Source: Pseudomonas campi (GTDB lineage Bacteria > Pseudomonadota > Gammaproteobacteria > Pseudomonadales > Pseudomonadaceae). Taken from it: DNA of 64,000 nucleotides. Under the pieces are notes generated by a model. The model saw nothing but the letters and a program-made list of their open reading frames with translations, made no database searches and was not told the DNA's origin. Where the stretch lies: assembly GCF_013200955.2 (NCBI RefSeq), contig NZ_CP053697.2, positions 4,030,001 to 4,094,000 of the forward strand. Direction: 5' to 3'. Both the position numbers and the translations under genes were made by a program. How positions within the stretch are numbered: the first letter of the stretch is position 1; the number at the start of each line of letters is the position of its first letter. Shown here in pieces: positions 24,474 through 36,136 of this stretch.

Positions 24474-25559
24474 TCAGTCCTTCACAAGGGGCTGGTTAGT
24501 GGCTTTCTGTTCGGTGGAACAGGCAGAAACATCAAGGAAATGTTGGGCAACGTCGAGCATGCGGTTGGCAAACCCCCACTCGTTGTCGAACCAGGCCAGC
24601 AGGTTCACCAGGCGCGGGCCGGACACGCGGGTCTGGCTGCCATCGACAATCGCCGAATGGGCGTCGTGGTTGAAGTCGCAGCTGGCGTGGGGCAGCTCGG
24701 TGTAGGCCAGCAGGCCCTGGAGCGGGCCGCTGGTGGCGGCCTCGCGCAGTACCCGGTTGATCTCTTCGGCACTGGTGTCGCGAGCGGTCTGCAGGGTGAT
24801 ATCCAGGCAGGACACGTTGACCGTCGGCACGCGGATGGCCTTGGCCTGGATGCGCCCGGTCAGTTCCGGCAGCAGGCGCTCGATACCGCGGGCCAGGCCG
24901 GTGGATACCGGGATCACCGACTGGAAGGCCGAGCGCGTACGGCGCAGGTCTTCATGGTGGTAGGCGTCGATCACCGGCTGGTCATTCATCGCTGAGTGGA
25001 TGGTGGTGATGGAGACATACTCCAGACCCACCGCCTCGTTGAGCAGCTTGAGCAACGGCACCCCGCAGTTGGTGGTGCAGGAGGCGTTCGACACCAGCTT
25101 CTCGGCGCCTGTCAGGCAGGCCTGATTGACACCGAACACCACGGTGGCATCGATATCCGCTTCGCTGGCCATCGGCTGGGAGAACAGCACGCGCGGCGCA
25201 CCCGCCGCCAGGAAGCGCTCGGCATCGGCGCGACTGTGGTAGACGCCGGAGCACTCCAGCACCAGGTCGATATCCAGCGCGGCCCAGTCGACGGCTTCAG
25301 GCGTGGCCTGACGCAGCACCTGCACGCAGTTGCCATTGATATGCAAGCAATCGCCCTCGACCCGTACTTCGCCGGGGAAACGGCCGTGGGTGGAGTCGAA
25401 ACGGGTCAGGTATTCGATGCTGGCCTGGTCGGCCAGGTCGTTCAACGCGACGATCTCGAAACCGGCCGCCGCGCCACGCTCGTGTAAAGCGCGCAGCACG
25501 CAACGACCGATACGGCCGTAGCCGTTGAGGGCGACTTTATAGGGGCGGGCGTTGGGCAT
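24474..25559 (-). CDS. epd: D-erythrose-4-phosphate dehydrogenase
   Basis: NAD-dependent oxidation of erythrose-4-phosphate to 4-phosphoerythronate, the first step of the DXP-dependent pyridoxal phosphate route. The protein is GAPDH-like ([14 protein letters not shown], catalytic Cys in [40 protein letters not shown]). Assigned to Epd rather than GapA because of the HSAMxDQ and NHDxHSAIVDGxQTRVSG segments and the position next to pgk and tktA, as in many gammaproteobacteria. ATG 25559 gives 361 residues; a TTG at 25580 would add seven. Confidence 0.9.
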   Translation of the reverse strand: MPNARPYKVALNGYGRIGRCVLRALHERGAAAGFEIVALNDLADQASIEYLTRFDSTHGRFPGEVRVEGDCLHINGNCVQVLRQATPEAVDWAALDIDLVLECSGVYHSRADAERFLAAGAPRVLFSQPMASEADIDATVVFGVNQACLTGAEKLVSNASCTTNCGVPLLKLLNEAVGLEYVSITTIHSAMNDQPVIDAYHHEDLRRTRSAFQSVIPVSTGLARGIERLLPELTGRIQAKAIRVPTVNVSCLDITLQTARDTSAEEINRVLREAATSGPLQGLLAYTELPHASCDFNHDAHSAIVDGSQTRVSGPRLVNLLAWFDNEWGFANRMLDVAQHFLDVSACSTEQKATNQPLVKD

Positions 25560-25583
25560 GTTGGGCACGATTGCAGTCAACCT

Positions 25584-25641
25584 GTAGGAGCGAGCTTGCT
25601 CGCGATCAATGTTTGAGCATCGCGAGCAAGCTCGCTCCTAC
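25584..25641. repeat. REP pair in tktA-epd gap
   Basis: Inverted copies of GTAGGAGCGAGCTTGCTCGC with a short loop. It occupies nearly the whole 90-bp gap between the tktA stop codon and the epd start. Confidence 0.93.
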
Positions 25642-25649
25642 ACAGTCCG

Positions 25650-27650
25650 TCAGGCGTCCAGCAGCTCTTCGGCGGTTTCCAGGAGATTCTCGACGGTGAA
25701 GCCGAACTCCTCGAACAGCGCCGGCGCCGGGGCGGACTCACCGAAGGTGGTCATGCCGATGATGCGCCCTTCCAGGCCCACGTACTTGTACCAGTAGTCC
25801 GCGTGCGAGGCCTCGATGGCGATGCGCGCGCCCACCTGCAGCGGCAGCACGGCCTGCTTGTAGCTCGCATCCTGCTGGTCGAACACGCTGGTCGACGGCA
25901 TCGACACCACGCGCACCTTGCGGCCTTGCGCGGTCAGTTTGTCGTAGGCCTGCACGGCCAGACCGACTTCCGAACCGGTGGCGATCAGGATCAGCTCCGG
26001 CTCGCCGGCGCAGTCCTTGAGCACGTAGGCACCACGGGCCACGTCGGCCAGCTGCTGGGCGTCGCGCGCCTGGTGCGGCAGGTTCTGCCGGCTGAAGATC
26101 AGCGCGGACGGGCCGTCGGCGCGCTCAATGGCGTATTTCCAGGCCACTGCGGATTCCACCGCGTCGGCCGGGCGCCAGGTGTCGAGGTTCGGCGTGCCAC
26201 GCAGGCTGGCCAGCTGCTCGATCGGCTGGTGGGTCGGGCCGTCTTCACCGAGGCCGATGGAGTCGTGGGTGAACACGAACAGCACGCGCTGCTTCATCAG
26301 CGAAGCCATGCGCACGGCGTTGCGTGCGTATTCCATGAAAATCAGGAAGGTCGCGCCGTAGGGGATGAAACCACCGTGCAGGGCCACGCCGTTCATGATC
26401 GCGCTCATGCCGAACTCGCGCACGCCGTAGAACATATAGTTGCCGGAGGCGTCTTCTGCAGACACGCCCTTGCAGCCTTTCCACAGGGTCAGGTTGGAGC
26501 CGGCGAGGTCAGCCGAGCCGCCGAGGAATTCCGGCAGCAGCGGGCCGAAGGCATTCAGCGCGTTCTGGCTGGCCTTGCGACTGGCGATGGTTTCGCCCTT
26601 CTCGGCGACGTCCTTGATGTAGGCAGCGGCTTTCTCGGCGAAGTCGGCCGGCAGTTCACCGGCAACCCGGCGCTTGAACTCGGCAGCCAGCTCGGGATGG
26701 GCGACGGCGTAGGCAGCGAACTTGTCGTTCCAGGCGGCTTCGCGGGCGGCGCCGGCTTCCTTGGCGTCCCACTCGGCGTAGATCTCCGAAGGGATCTCGA
26801 ACGGGCCGTGGCTCCAGCCGAGCTGCGCGCGAGTGGCGGCGATCTCGTCATTGCCCAGAGGTGCGCCGTGGCACTCTTCCTTGCCACCCTTGTTCGGCGA
26901 ACCGAAGCCGATCACGGTCTTGCAGCAGATCAGGGTCGGCCGGTCGCTGGACTTGCGCGCGGTCTCGATGGCGATCTTGATCTCTTCGGCATCGTGGCCG
27001 TCGACATTGCGGATCACCTGCCAGCCGTAGGCTTCGAAGCGTGCCGGGGTGTCGTCGGTGAACCAGCCATGCACTTCGCCGTCGATGGAGATGCCGTTGT
27101 CGTCGTAGAAGGCGACCAGCTTGCCCAGGCCCAGGGTGCCGGCCAGCGAGCAGACTTCATGGCTGATGCCTTCCATCATGCAGCCGTCGCCGAGGAAGGC
27201 GTAGGTGAAGTGGTCGACGATGGCATGGCCGTCACGGTTGAACTGCGCGCCCAGGACTTTTTCGGCGAGGGCGAAGCCGACGGCGTTGGCGATGCCCTGG
27301 CCCAGCGGGCCGGTGGTGGTCTCGACGCCCGGGGTGTAGCCGTATTCCGGGTGGCCCGGGGTGCGGCTGTGCAGCTGGCGGAACTGCTTGAGATCGTCGA
27401 TGCCCAGGTCGTAGCCGGTCAGGTGCAGCAACGAATAGATCAGCATCGAGCCGTGGCCGTTGGACAGAACGAAGCGGTCGCGGTCGGCCCAGTTCGGGTT
27501 CTGCGGGTTGTGCTGCAGGTAGTCGCGCCACAGCACTTCGGCGATGTCCGCCATGCCCATGGGGGCACCGGGGTGGCCGCTGTTGGCTTTCTGCACAGCA
27601 TCCATGCTGAGGGCACGAATGGCATTGGCACGCTCACGACGGCTGGACAT
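25650..27650 (-). CDS. tktA: Transketolase
   Basis: Thiamine-diphosphate enzyme of the pentose phosphate pathway, moving two-carbon units between sugar phosphates. The 666-residue product has the family N-terminus ([23 protein letters not shown]), the ThDP/Mg motif [13 protein letters not shown]...DDN, the catalytic Glu region and the pyrimidine domain [22 protein letters not shown], then the C-terminal domain. Start ATG 27650. It is divergent from sahR, the two sharing a 190-bp promoter region that contains a perfect 14-bp inverted repeat nearer the sahR side. Confidence 0.97.
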   Translation of the reverse strand: MSSRRERANAIRALSMDAVQKANSGHPGAPMGMADIAEVLWRDYLQHNPQNPNWADRDRFVLSNGHGSMLIYSLLHLTGYDLGIDDLKQFRQLHSRTPGHPEYGYTPGVETTTGPLGQGIANAVGFALAEKVLGAQFNRDGHAIVDHFTYAFLGDGCMMEGISHEVCSLAGTLGLGKLVAFYDDNGISIDGEVHGWFTDDTPARFEAYGWQVIRNVDGHDAEEIKIAIETARKSSDRPTLICCKTVIGFGSPNKGGKEECHGAPLGNDEIAATRAQLGWSHGPFEIPSEIYAEWDAKEAGAAREAAWNDKFAAYAVAHPELAAEFKRRVAGELPADFAEKAAAYIKDVAEKGETIASRKASQNALNAFGPLLPEFLGGSADLAGSNLTLWKGCKGVSAEDASGNYMFYGVREFGMSAIMNGVALHGGFIPYGATFLIFMEYARNAVRMASLMKQRVLFVFTHDSIGLGEDGPTHQPIEQLASLRGTPNLDTWRPADAVESAVAWKYAIERADGPSALIFSRQNLPHQARDAQQLADVARGAYVLKDCAGEPELILIATGSEVGLAVQAYDKLTAQGRKVRVVSMPSTSVFDQQDASYKQAVLPLQVGARIAIEASHADYWYKYVGLEGRIIGMTTFGESAPAPALFEEFGFTVENLLETAEELLDA

Positions 27651-27774
27651 CGCTGAATCTCCTGGGAAGGACTGTTGCTAAATGAGAGAAGCGGAAAAAG
27701 GCGCGCATTTTCGCCCAGCCAGGCGCTGCGGGGCAATGAAAGATCGACGAAAGCTGCCGGCCGATCCGCCCAAA

Positions 27775-27804
27775 CATCAATATCAAAAAGTTTTGATATT
27801 GATG
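27775..27804. promoter_or_regulatory. Perfect inverted repeat, predicted SahR operator
   Basis: CATCAATATCAAAA (27775-27788) and its exact reverse complement TTTTGATATTGATG (27791-27804) surround a 2-nt spacer. The AT-rich dyad directly abuts a predicted sahR -35 hexamer. SahR regulators of proteobacteria are known to bind AT-rich palindromes in front of methionine/SAM-cycle genes; that this one is the SahR site is inference from position and symmetry. Confidence 0.8.
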
Positions 27805-27833
27805 TTGCTGGATGAAAAATGACCGACTAGACT
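27805..27833 (+). promoter_or_regulatory. Predicted sahR-metK promoter
   Basis: TTGCTG (27805-27810) and TAGACT (27828-27833) are separated by 17 bp. Transcription would begin near 27840, only a few bases from the ATG at 27843, and no Shine-Dalgarno is visible, so the sahR message may be leaderless or nearly so. Confidence 0.5.
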
Positions 27834-27842
27834 GCCGCCACT

Positions 27843-28838
27843 ATGAATATGCGCGTGCCCCAGCTCCGTTTCGAGCCAGCCGATGAGCTCGCCGCCCTGT
27901 GCAAGGCCGGCGGCGATCCGCTGCGCCTGAACGTGCTGCGCGCGCTGACCAACGACTCGTTCGGCGTGCTGGAACTGGCGCAGATCTTCGCCATCGGCCA
28001 GTCGGGCATGAGCCACCACCTCAAAGTGCTGGCCCAGGCCGGCCTGGTGGCCACCCGCCGCGAAGGCAATGCGATCTTCTACCGTCGCGCCCTGCCGCAC
28101 AGCGAACTGCTCGGCGGCACCCTGCATGCCGCGCTGCTGGCGGAGGTCGACGAACTGCAGCTACCGGCCGAGGTGCAGGCGCGCATCGCCGCCGTGCACG
28201 CGCAACGCGCCGCCGCCAGCCGCGACTTCTTCGCCAAGACAGCGGACAAGTTCCAGGCCCAGCAGGACCTGATCGCCGGCCTGCCGCAGTACCGCGACAG
28301 CGTGCTGGCCCTGCTCGATGCACTGGGCTTTGCCGCCGGCGCCACGGCAGTCGAAGTCGGCCCCGGCGACGGCGGTTTCCTGCCGGAACTGGCGCGACGC
28401 TTCCATCACGTGACCGCGCTGGACAACAGTGCGGCGATGCTCGAGCTGGCCCGCCAGCGCTGTGAGCAAGAACAACTGGGCAATGTCGAGCTGCAGCTCG
28501 CCGATGCCCTGAACGACGAAATCGGCGCCGCCGACTGCGTGGTGGTGAACATGGTCCTGCACCATTTCGCCGCCCCGGCCGAGGCACTGAAGCAGCTGGC
28601 GCGCCTGGTCAAACCGGCCGGCAGCCTGCTGATCACCGAGTTGTGCAGCCATGACCAGAGTTGGGCCAGGACGGCCTGCGGCGATCTCTGGCTCGGCTTC
28701 GAACAGGAAGACTTGGCCCGTTGGGCCGATGCCGCGGGGCTCACGCCCGGCGAGAGCCTCTATGTGGGCCTCAAGAACGGCTTTCAGATTCAGGTACGGC
28801 ACTTTGCCAAGCCGGATGCGAAGCAAACCCAGGTATGA
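27843..28838 (+). CDS. sahR: ArsR-family regulator fused to SAM-dependent methyltransferase domain (SahR type)
   Basis: A 331-residue repressor-type protein. Residues about 10-95 form an ArsR winged helix (DPLRLNVLRALTNDSFGVLELAQIF, GQSGMSHHLKVLAQAGLV is the recognition helix). After a linker, residues about 150-310 form a class I methyltransferase fold with motif I VEVGPGDGGFLPEL and an acidic LDNSAAM strand-2 end. In the SahR group this domain is believed to sense S-adenosylhomocysteine and release DNA. It is followed 13 bp later by metK, and preceded by a perfect palindrome, the classic SahR-metK arrangement. ATG 27843; a second ATG lies two codons on. Confidence 0.88.
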   Translation: MNMRVPQLRFEPADELAALCKAGGDPLRLNVLRALTNDSFGVLELAQIFAIGQSGMSHHLKVLAQAGLVATRREGNAIFYRRALPHSELLGGTLHAALLAEVDELQLPAEVQARIAAVHAQRAAASRDFFAKTADKFQAQQDLIAGLPQYRDSVLALLDALGFAAGATAVEVGPGDGGFLPELARRFHHVTALDNSAAMLELARQRCEQEQLGNVELQLADALNDEIGAADCVVVNMVLHHFAAPAEALKQLARLVKPAGSLLITELCSHDQSWARTACGDLWLGFEQEDLARWADAAGLTPGESLYVGLKNGFQIQVRHFAKPDAKQTQV

Positions 28839-28851
28839 ATAGGATTTTGAA

Positions 28852-30042
28852 ATGAGCGAATACGCCCTGTTTACCTCCGAGTCCGTGTCCGAAGGCCATC
28901 CGGACAAGATCGCCGACCAGATTTCCGATGCCGTCCTCGACGCCATCATCGCCCAGGACAAACACGCCCGCGTGGCTGTGGAAACCCTGGTCAAGACTGG
29001 TGTGGCCATCGTCGCCGGCGAAGTCACCACCAGCGCCTGGGTCGACCTGGAACAGATCGTCCGCGACGTGATCTGCGACATCGGCTACACCAACTCCGAC
29101 GTCGGTTTCGACGGCGCCACCTGCGGCGTGCTGAACATCATTGGCAAGCAATCCCCGGACATCAACCAGGGTGTCGACCGCGCCAAGCCGGAAGACCAGG
29201 GTGCCGGCGACCAGGGCCTGATGTTCGGCTACGCCAGCAACGAAACCGATGTGCTGATGCCGGCGCCGATCCGCCTGTCCCACGCCCTCGTCGAGCGCCA
29301 GGCCGAAGCGCGCAAGTCCGGCCTGCTGCCGTGGCTGCGCCCGGACGCCAAGAGCCAGGTCACTTGCCAGTACGAGAACGGCAAGGTGGTCGGCATCGAC
29401 GCCGTGGTGCTGTCCACCCAGCACAACCCGGAGGTCAGCCTGAGCGACCTGCGTGAGGCGGTGATGGAGCTGATCATCAAGCACACCCTGCCGGCCGAGC
29501 TGCTGCACAAGGACACCCAGTTCCACATCAACCCGACCGGCAACTTCGTGATCGGCGGGCCGGTGGGCGACTGCGGCCTGACCGGGCGCAAGATCATCGT
29601 CGACTCCTACGGCGGCATGGCCCGTCACGGCGGTGGCGCGTTCTCCGGCAAGGACCCATCCAAGGTTGACCGTTCGGCCGCCTACGCCGGTCGCTACGTG
29701 GCGAAGAACATCGTCGCCGCCGGCCTGGCCGATCGTTGCGAAATCCAGGTTTCCTACGCCATCGGCGTGGCCCAGCCGACCTCGATCTCGATCAACACCT
29801 TCGGCACCCACAAGATCGCCGAAGACAAGATCATCCAGCTGGTGCGTGAAGTGTTCGACCTGCGTCCGTACGCCATCACCAAGATGCTCGACCTGCTGCA
29901 CCCGATGTACCGCGCCACTGCGGCCTACGGCCACTTCGGCCGTACCCCTCAGGAAGTGACCGTGGGTGGCGACAGCTTCACCACTTTCACCTGGGAAAAG
30001 ACCGACAAGGTTGCCGAGCTGCGCGCTGCCGCCGGTCTGTAA
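28852..30042 (+). CDS. metK: S-adenosylmethionine synthetase
   Basis: Makes S-adenosylmethionine from ATP and methionine with release of phosphate and diphosphate. The 396 residues contain the N-terminal [19 protein letters not shown], the active-site loop region [12 protein letters not shown] and the P-loop-like [19 protein letters not shown]. It is second in the sahR-metK operon, with AGGA about 10 bp before the ATG, and ends at a strong intrinsic terminator. No SAM riboswitch is visible upstream; control is expected to come from SahR. Confidence 0.97.
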   Translation: MSEYALFTSESVSEGHPDKIADQISDAVLDAIIAQDKHARVAVETLVKTGVAIVAGEVTTSAWVDLEQIVRDVICDIGYTNSDVGFDGATCGVLNIIGKQSPDINQGVDRAKPEDQGAGDQGLMFGYASNETDVLMPAPIRLSHALVERQAEARKSGLLPWLRPDAKSQVTCQYENGKVVGIDAVVLSTQHNPEVSLSDLREAVMELIIKHTLPAELLHKDTQFHINPTGNFVIGGPVGDCGLTGRKIIVDSYGGMARHGGGAFSGKDPSKVDRSAAYAGRYVAKNIVAAGLADRCEIQVSYAIGVAQPTSISINTFGTHKIAEDKIIQLVREVFDLRPYAITKMLDLLHPMYRATAAYGHFGRTPQEVTVGGDSFTTFTWEKTDKVAELRAAAGL

Positions 30043-30057
30043 GCCTTAGCGCAATGC

Positions 30058-30087
30058 AAAAAGCCCCGCCTAGTGCGGGGCTTTTTG
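30058..30087 (+). terminator. Intrinsic terminator of metK
   Basis: AAAAAGCCCCGC, a 4-nt loop and GCGGGGCTTTTTG: an 8-bp GC-rich stem extended by A/T pairs and a T-run, starting 16 bp after the metK stop codon. The A-tract on the other side makes it potentially bidirectional, serving the convergent small membrane gene as well. Confidence 0.93.
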
Positions 30088-30101
30088 TTGGCAGTGGACT
30101 T

Positions 30102-30320
30102 TCAGCCGAACTGCAGGCCGCCACTGGTGTACATCAGACCCAGCCCGGAGACGAGAACCAACAACGGGAAACGGATCGCCGGCTCGTAAATGGCAAAGAT
30201 TGCCTGCGCAATGGGTGGGAAGATGAAATTCAGGACGCAGCACAGCAGCGACACCTGAATGCCACGGGCAACCGACCAAATGAAACCACTCAGGGCGATT
30301 AGCAAGCCGACGGTATTCAT
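30102..30320 (-). CDS. Small two-helix membrane protein, unknown
   Basis: A 72-residue protein dominated by hydrophobic residues: one helix near residues 5-30 (containing SVARGIQVSLLCCVLNFI) and one near 45-66. A good GGAGG precedes the ATG at 30320 on the minus strand. No family recognised. It ends 15 bp from the metK terminator and lies at the junction between two gene blocks that are far apart in P. aeruginosa. Confidence 0.6.
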   Translation of the reverse strand: MNTVGLLIALSGFIWSVARGIQVSLLCCVLNFIFPPIAQAIFAIYEPAIRFPLLVLVSGLGLMYTSGGLQFG

Positions 30321-30422
30321 GCTCAAACCTCCATGTTCAGTCGCTGACACTCCAGCGGGGCCGGCATTCTGCCTGCACCGCCCCATGATCGGCAATTTCC
30401 CCGGACAGCAGAAGCTCAGCGG

Positions 30423-31736
30423 CTATACCGCATCCCGCGGCAGCAGCAGCCCCAGCGGCAGGCAGATACGCGCCTCCAGCCCGCCGCCCGAGCGATTGCG
30501 CAGCTCGACACTGCCGCCGTGCAGCGCGGCGATGCGCTTGACGATGGCCAGGCCGAGGCCGGTGCCCTTGCCACCACGGGCGCGATCGCCGCGGATAAAG
30601 GGGTTGAACAGTTCACCCAGTTCGGCCGGATCGATGCCCGGGCCGCGATCCAGCACGCTGAGCACCACATAGGGCGCGCTGCTATCGCCGGACAGGTTGG
30701 CTACCACCTCGACCCCCTGGCCGCCATAGCGCAGGGCATTTTCCAGCAGGTTGGTCAGCAGGCGCTTCATCGACACCCGGCGCAGCGGAAACGGCGGCAC
30801 CTGCTCCAGACACAGGCGCACCTGCTCGCGCTGCTGGTTGTAAGGCGCCACCACTTCGCGCACCAGCTCGCTGAGCTCACAGGATTCCGGCTTCTCGTCG
30901 CGGCCGTCGCGGATGAAAGCGAGGAACTGGTCGAGAATGGCGTCCATGTCCTCGATATCGCGGATCATGTCCTCGGTCAGCTCCGAGTCGCTGTCGAGCA
31001 ACTCCAGCGACAGGCGCAGGCGGGTCAGCGGCGTGCGCAGGTCATGGGACACCCCGGCCAGCATCAGCTCGCGTTCGCGGGCGCCCTGCTCGACATCCTC
31101 GGCCATCTGGTTGAAGGCGCGGTAGACCTCGGTCATCTCGCTCGGCGTGTCGCTTACCGGCAGCCGCACGCTGCGCCCCTGGCCGAGCTGGCGGGCAGCG
31201 AACACCAGGCGCTTGAGCGGCGCGCTGAGCTGGCGCACGAAGATCCACGCCGCCGCCGTGGATAGCAGGCCGATGCCGAGGAACCAGCCAAGTACACTCC
31301 AGATCTTCTGCCCACGCAGGGGGTGCGGATACAGCGGCACCTTGGTCCAGCCGTCCCCCAGATTCGGCGCCCGCACCCACAGCGCGGGCGGGCTCTTGAC
31401 CCGTACCCGCACCTCGGTGTCCGGGCCCAGCTCGGCCTGCATCTGGCGTAGGAAGATCTCCGAATAGGGCCAGTGCTGCTCGGTCGGCGGCACCTGGTCG
31501 GCGGCCACCTGCTTCAGGGTCGCCGCAGTGGCGATATGCGCACGGTCCTCCGGATCGGCTGCCCAGTAGGCACGCAGGGTCAGCGCGGCACCGTGGCTGT
31601 ACTGACGATCGACCAGCACGTCCTCGTTCATCATCAGGTAAACCAGGGTCAGCGCCTTGGAAAACAGCACGACCACCAGCACCAGCCAGAGGGTGCGAGC
31701 GAAGAAGCTTTGCGGAAACCAGAGCGGGGTTTTCAT
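30423..31736 (-). CDS. amgS: Envelope-stress sensor histidine kinase AmgS (EnvZ-like)
   Basis: A 437-residue membrane kinase of the EnvZ/AmgS type; in P. aeruginosa AmgRS responds to membrane damage by aminoglycosides. TM1 lies near residues 15-36, a periplasmic domain about 37-150, TM2 about 152-172, then HAMP (RQLSAPLKRLVFAARQLGQG), the phosphoacceptor H-box SHDLRTPLTRLRLSLE, N-box TNLLENALRYGG, G1 DRGPGIDP and G2 GGKGTGLGLAIVKRI. Its ATG at 31736 is 3 bp from the stop of a small membrane gene inserted between it and amgR. Confidence 0.88.
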   Translation of the reverse strand: MKTPLWFPQSFFARTLWLVLVVVLFSKALTLVYLMMNEDVLVDRQYSHGAALTLRAYWAADPEDRAHIATAATLKQVAADQVPPTEQHWPYSEIFLRQMQAELGPDTEVRVRVKSPPALWVRAPNLGDGWTKVPLYPHPLRGQKIWSVLGWFLGIGLLSTAAAWIFVRQLSAPLKRLVFAARQLGQGRSVRLPVSDTPSEMTEVYRAFNQMAEDVEQGARERELMLAGVSHDLRTPLTRLRLSLELLDSDSELTEDMIRDIEDMDAILDQFLAFIRDGRDEKPESCELSELVREVVAPYNQQREQVRLCLEQVPPFPLRRVSMKRLLTNLLENALRYGGQGVEVVANLSGDSSAPYVVLSVLDRGPGIDPAELGELFNPFIRGDRARGGKGTGLGLAIVKRIAALHGGSVELRNRSGGGLEARICLPLGLLLPRDAV

Positions 31737-31739
31737 TGA

Positions 31740-32171
31740 TCAGACCCTAGCCTGAACAGGCAACCGGCGCTGCTGCACAAGTTGCCACAGACCTTGGCCA
31801 ACCAGAGACAGCGCACAGCCTGCAGCAGAGCAGAACATCAGGAGCGCCCACCGGTAAGGATGAGCCCAGGAACCAAAGGGATTGCCTAACAGCGTGAACA
31901 GCACGGCGAAGACCAGCCAGGCCAGCACCGCCAAGCTCATCCGCCTGGCAGGCCAGCGTAACGCAGCGGCGTTTTGCAGCAGCGTCAGAAAGGCAAAGAC
32001 ATACAACGCCAGCTGTACGGTAATGCCCCAACTGACACCGCCACGCAGGGTTCGGCCTCGCGCCACAGCCATTGATACGGCAGTTTCATGCAGATACACG
32101 AACAGCAGAATGGCTGCAGCACTGACCAACAAAATCTGCAGACTGCCTGCTAGAAGCACGCGCCATGTCAC
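31740..32171 (-). CDS. Inner-membrane protein inserted between amgR and amgS, unknown
   Basis: A 143-residue protein with four hydrophobic segments (about 4-26, 45-65, 74-92, 103-123) and a basic C-terminus (QQRRLPVQARV). No family is recognised. Its GTG start at 32171 overlaps the amgR stop codon (GTGA), and its own stop is 3 bp before the amgS ATG, so all three genes must be translated from one message. In the P. aeruginosa locus, as I remember it, the regulator and kinase genes are adjacent. A role in modulating or partnering the kinase is inference. Confidence 0.7.
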   Translation of the reverse strand: MTWRVLLAGSLQILLVSAAAILLFVYLHETAVSMAVARGRTLRGGVSWGITVQLALYVFAFLTLLQNAAALRWPARRMSLAVLAWLVFAVLFTLLGNPFGSWAHPYRWALLMFCSAAGCALSLVGQGLWQLVQQRRLPVQARV

Positions 32172-32899
32172 TTGCTGCCATCCGGCACAAACACATAACC
32201 CACGCCCCACACCGTCTGGATATAGCGCGGCTTGGACGGGTCCGGTTCGATCAGCCGGCGCAGACGCGATATCTGCACGTCGATGGAGCGCTCCAGGGCG
32301 TCCCACTCGCGGCCACGGGCCAGGTTCATCAGCTTGTCGCGGGTCAGCGGCTCGCGGGCGTGCTGGACCAGGGCCTTGAGCACGGCGAACTCGCCGGTGG
32401 TGAGCATGTGCACCTCGTCACCCTTCTTCAGCTCGCGGGTGGCCAGGGACAGTTCGTACTCGCCGAAGCTGACACTCTCGTCCTCGCTGCCCGGCGCACC
32501 CGGCACTACCGGCGCCTGGCGGCGCAGCACGGCCTTGATCCGCGCCAGCAGCTCACGCGGGTTGAACGGCTTGGCCAGGTAGTCGTCGGCGCCCTGCTCC
32601 AGGCCCTGAATGCGGCTGGCTTCATCGCCCTTGGCGGTGAGCATGATGATCGGCAGCTGGTTGTTCGCCGCGCGCAGGCGGCCGCAGGCGGACAGGCCGT
32701 CCTCACCGGGCAGCATGAGGTCGAGCACCAGCAGCTGGAACAGCTCGCGGGCCAGTAGGCGGTCCATCTGCTCGACGTTCTCCACGGCGCGCACACGGTA
32801 GCCCTGCTCGCTGAGGAAGCGCTCCAGCAGGCGGCGCAGGCCGGGGTCATCGTCGACGATAAGGATCTTCTCGCCTTCCACTACGGGTGTGCTGCTCAT
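32168..32899 (-). CDS. amgR: OmpR-family response regulator AmgR
   Basis: A 243-residue response regulator. The receiver domain (about 10-125) has acidic pocket residues in ILIVDDDPGLR, the phosphoacceptor Asp in LLVLDLMLPGEDG, and Lys in DYLAKPFNPREL. The C-terminal OmpR winged helix (about 150-240) has LTTGEFAVLKALVQHAREPLTRD and SIDVQISRLRRLIEPDPSKPRYIQTVWGVGY. Start ATG 32899 (MSSTPVVEGEKIL) preceded by GGGAGAAA. Cotranscribed with the membrane gene and amgS downstream. Confidence 0.92.
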   Translation of the reverse strand: MSSTPVVEGEKILIVDDDPGLRRLLERFLSEQGYRVRAVENVEQMDRLLARELFQLLVLDLMLPGEDGLSACGRLRAANNQLPIIMLTAKGDEASRIQGLEQGADDYLAKPFNPRELLARIKAVLRRQAPVVPGAPGSEDESVSFGEYELSLATRELKKGDEVHMLTTGEFAVLKALVQHAREPLTRDKLMNLARGREWDALERSIDVQISRLRRLIEPDPSKPRYIQTVWGVGYVFVPDGSK

Positions 32900-33083
32900 G
32901 ATTTCTCCCATTCGAAGTGCCGGCATTATTGCCCAGCACCGATGATTGGCGGCTGGCCCCATTGTTAGCAGATTTTTCCCCGAACGGTTCCCAATGCCGC
33001 AAGGACCGGTGTTTATAATGCGGCGCTTTCGTGCCGGGCCACCTTTAGCGTGGACGGCTGGTGTTCTCCGTCAGGTGTTTTAA

Positions 33084-35420
<2,337 letters not shown>

Positions 35421-35423
35421 GCC

Positions 35424-35810
35424 ATGAGTACTGCCTCCCCCGTTGGCCAGGACAGCAACTTCAGCAAGCTGCTGGGCATCGTCATCGACAAGGCCGAGAA
35501 CGGCGAAGCCCAGGCGCGCATGAGCATGCAGGAGCACCTGCTCAACCTGCACGGACGCATGCACGGCGGCGCGCTGTTCTCGCTGATCGACACCACCCTC
35601 GGCCAGGCCAGCCACAGCCTGTTCGGCGGCGCGGCCGGCAGCATGACCCTGGAGTGCAAGGTCAACTACATCCGCGCGGTCGAGCAGGGCGAGATTCTCT
35701 GCACCGCCCGCGTGCTAAATGCCGGGCGCAAGGTGCATGTGCTGGAGGCGCGGGTGCAGCAGGGTGACAAGTTGATCGCCACGGCCCAGGCGACCTTTAT
35801 CTGCAAATAA
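35424..35810 (+). CDS. PaaI-family hotdog-fold thioesterase
   Basis: A 128-residue protein with the hotdog-fold signature of PaaI/YbgC-type acyl-CoA thioesterases: LNLHGRMHGGALFSLIDTTLGQAS (with HGG and the catalytic acidic residue) followed by MTLECKVNYIRAVEQGEILCTARV. Acts in the cytoplasm on a small acyl-CoA of unknown identity. It begins 3 bp after tex and is clearly in its operon; the same pair occurs in P. aeruginosa (PA5201-PA5202, from memory). Confidence 0.85.
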   Translation: MSTASPVGQDSNFSKLLGIVIDKAENGEAQARMSMQEHLLNLHGRMHGGALFSLIDTTLGQASHSLFGGAAGSMTLECKVNYIRAVEQGEILCTARVLNAGRKVHVLEARVQQGDKLIATAQATFICK

Positions 35811-35834
35811 GCTTCCGTCTGCGGCCTCGCTTGC

Positions 35835-35925
35835 TCCCCTCTCCCACTTGTGGGAGAGGGGCCGGGGGAGAGGGCATAGGCCAAGCACCCTCTCCCCAGC
35901 CCTCTCCCGTGAACGGGAGAGGGGG
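35835..35925. repeat. Paired GGGAGAGGG hairpins
   Basis: Left hairpin CCCCTCTCCCACTTGTGGGA with its right arm, GGGGCCGGGGGAGAGGG, then CCCTCTCCCCAGCCCTCTCC and a right hairpin around GTGAAC. The copy is nearly complete and lies between the thioesterase gene and gshA. Confidence 0.85.
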
Positions 35926-36136
35926 CAAAAGCGATCGGTGCCTGCAACCGTCTGCATAAAATTCAGGAAGTCGCCGGGATACCACCCGGCGCCTCTCTCA
36001 GGATTGCACCAAGCCCCCCGCTCGGCGCATCCTGCCCTTTTCCGGTCAGGCCTCCAGGCCAATCCGTCCATTCCGCCTTGTAAGCGACGTTTCCACCCCC
36101 ATATAAGGGCGACCGTCGAGTGAAGGAATAACCATC

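Noticed and set aside
28839-28851. SAM riboswitch before metK
   Set aside because: Only 13 bp separate sahR and metK, and the upstream control region is better explained by the palindromic operator.
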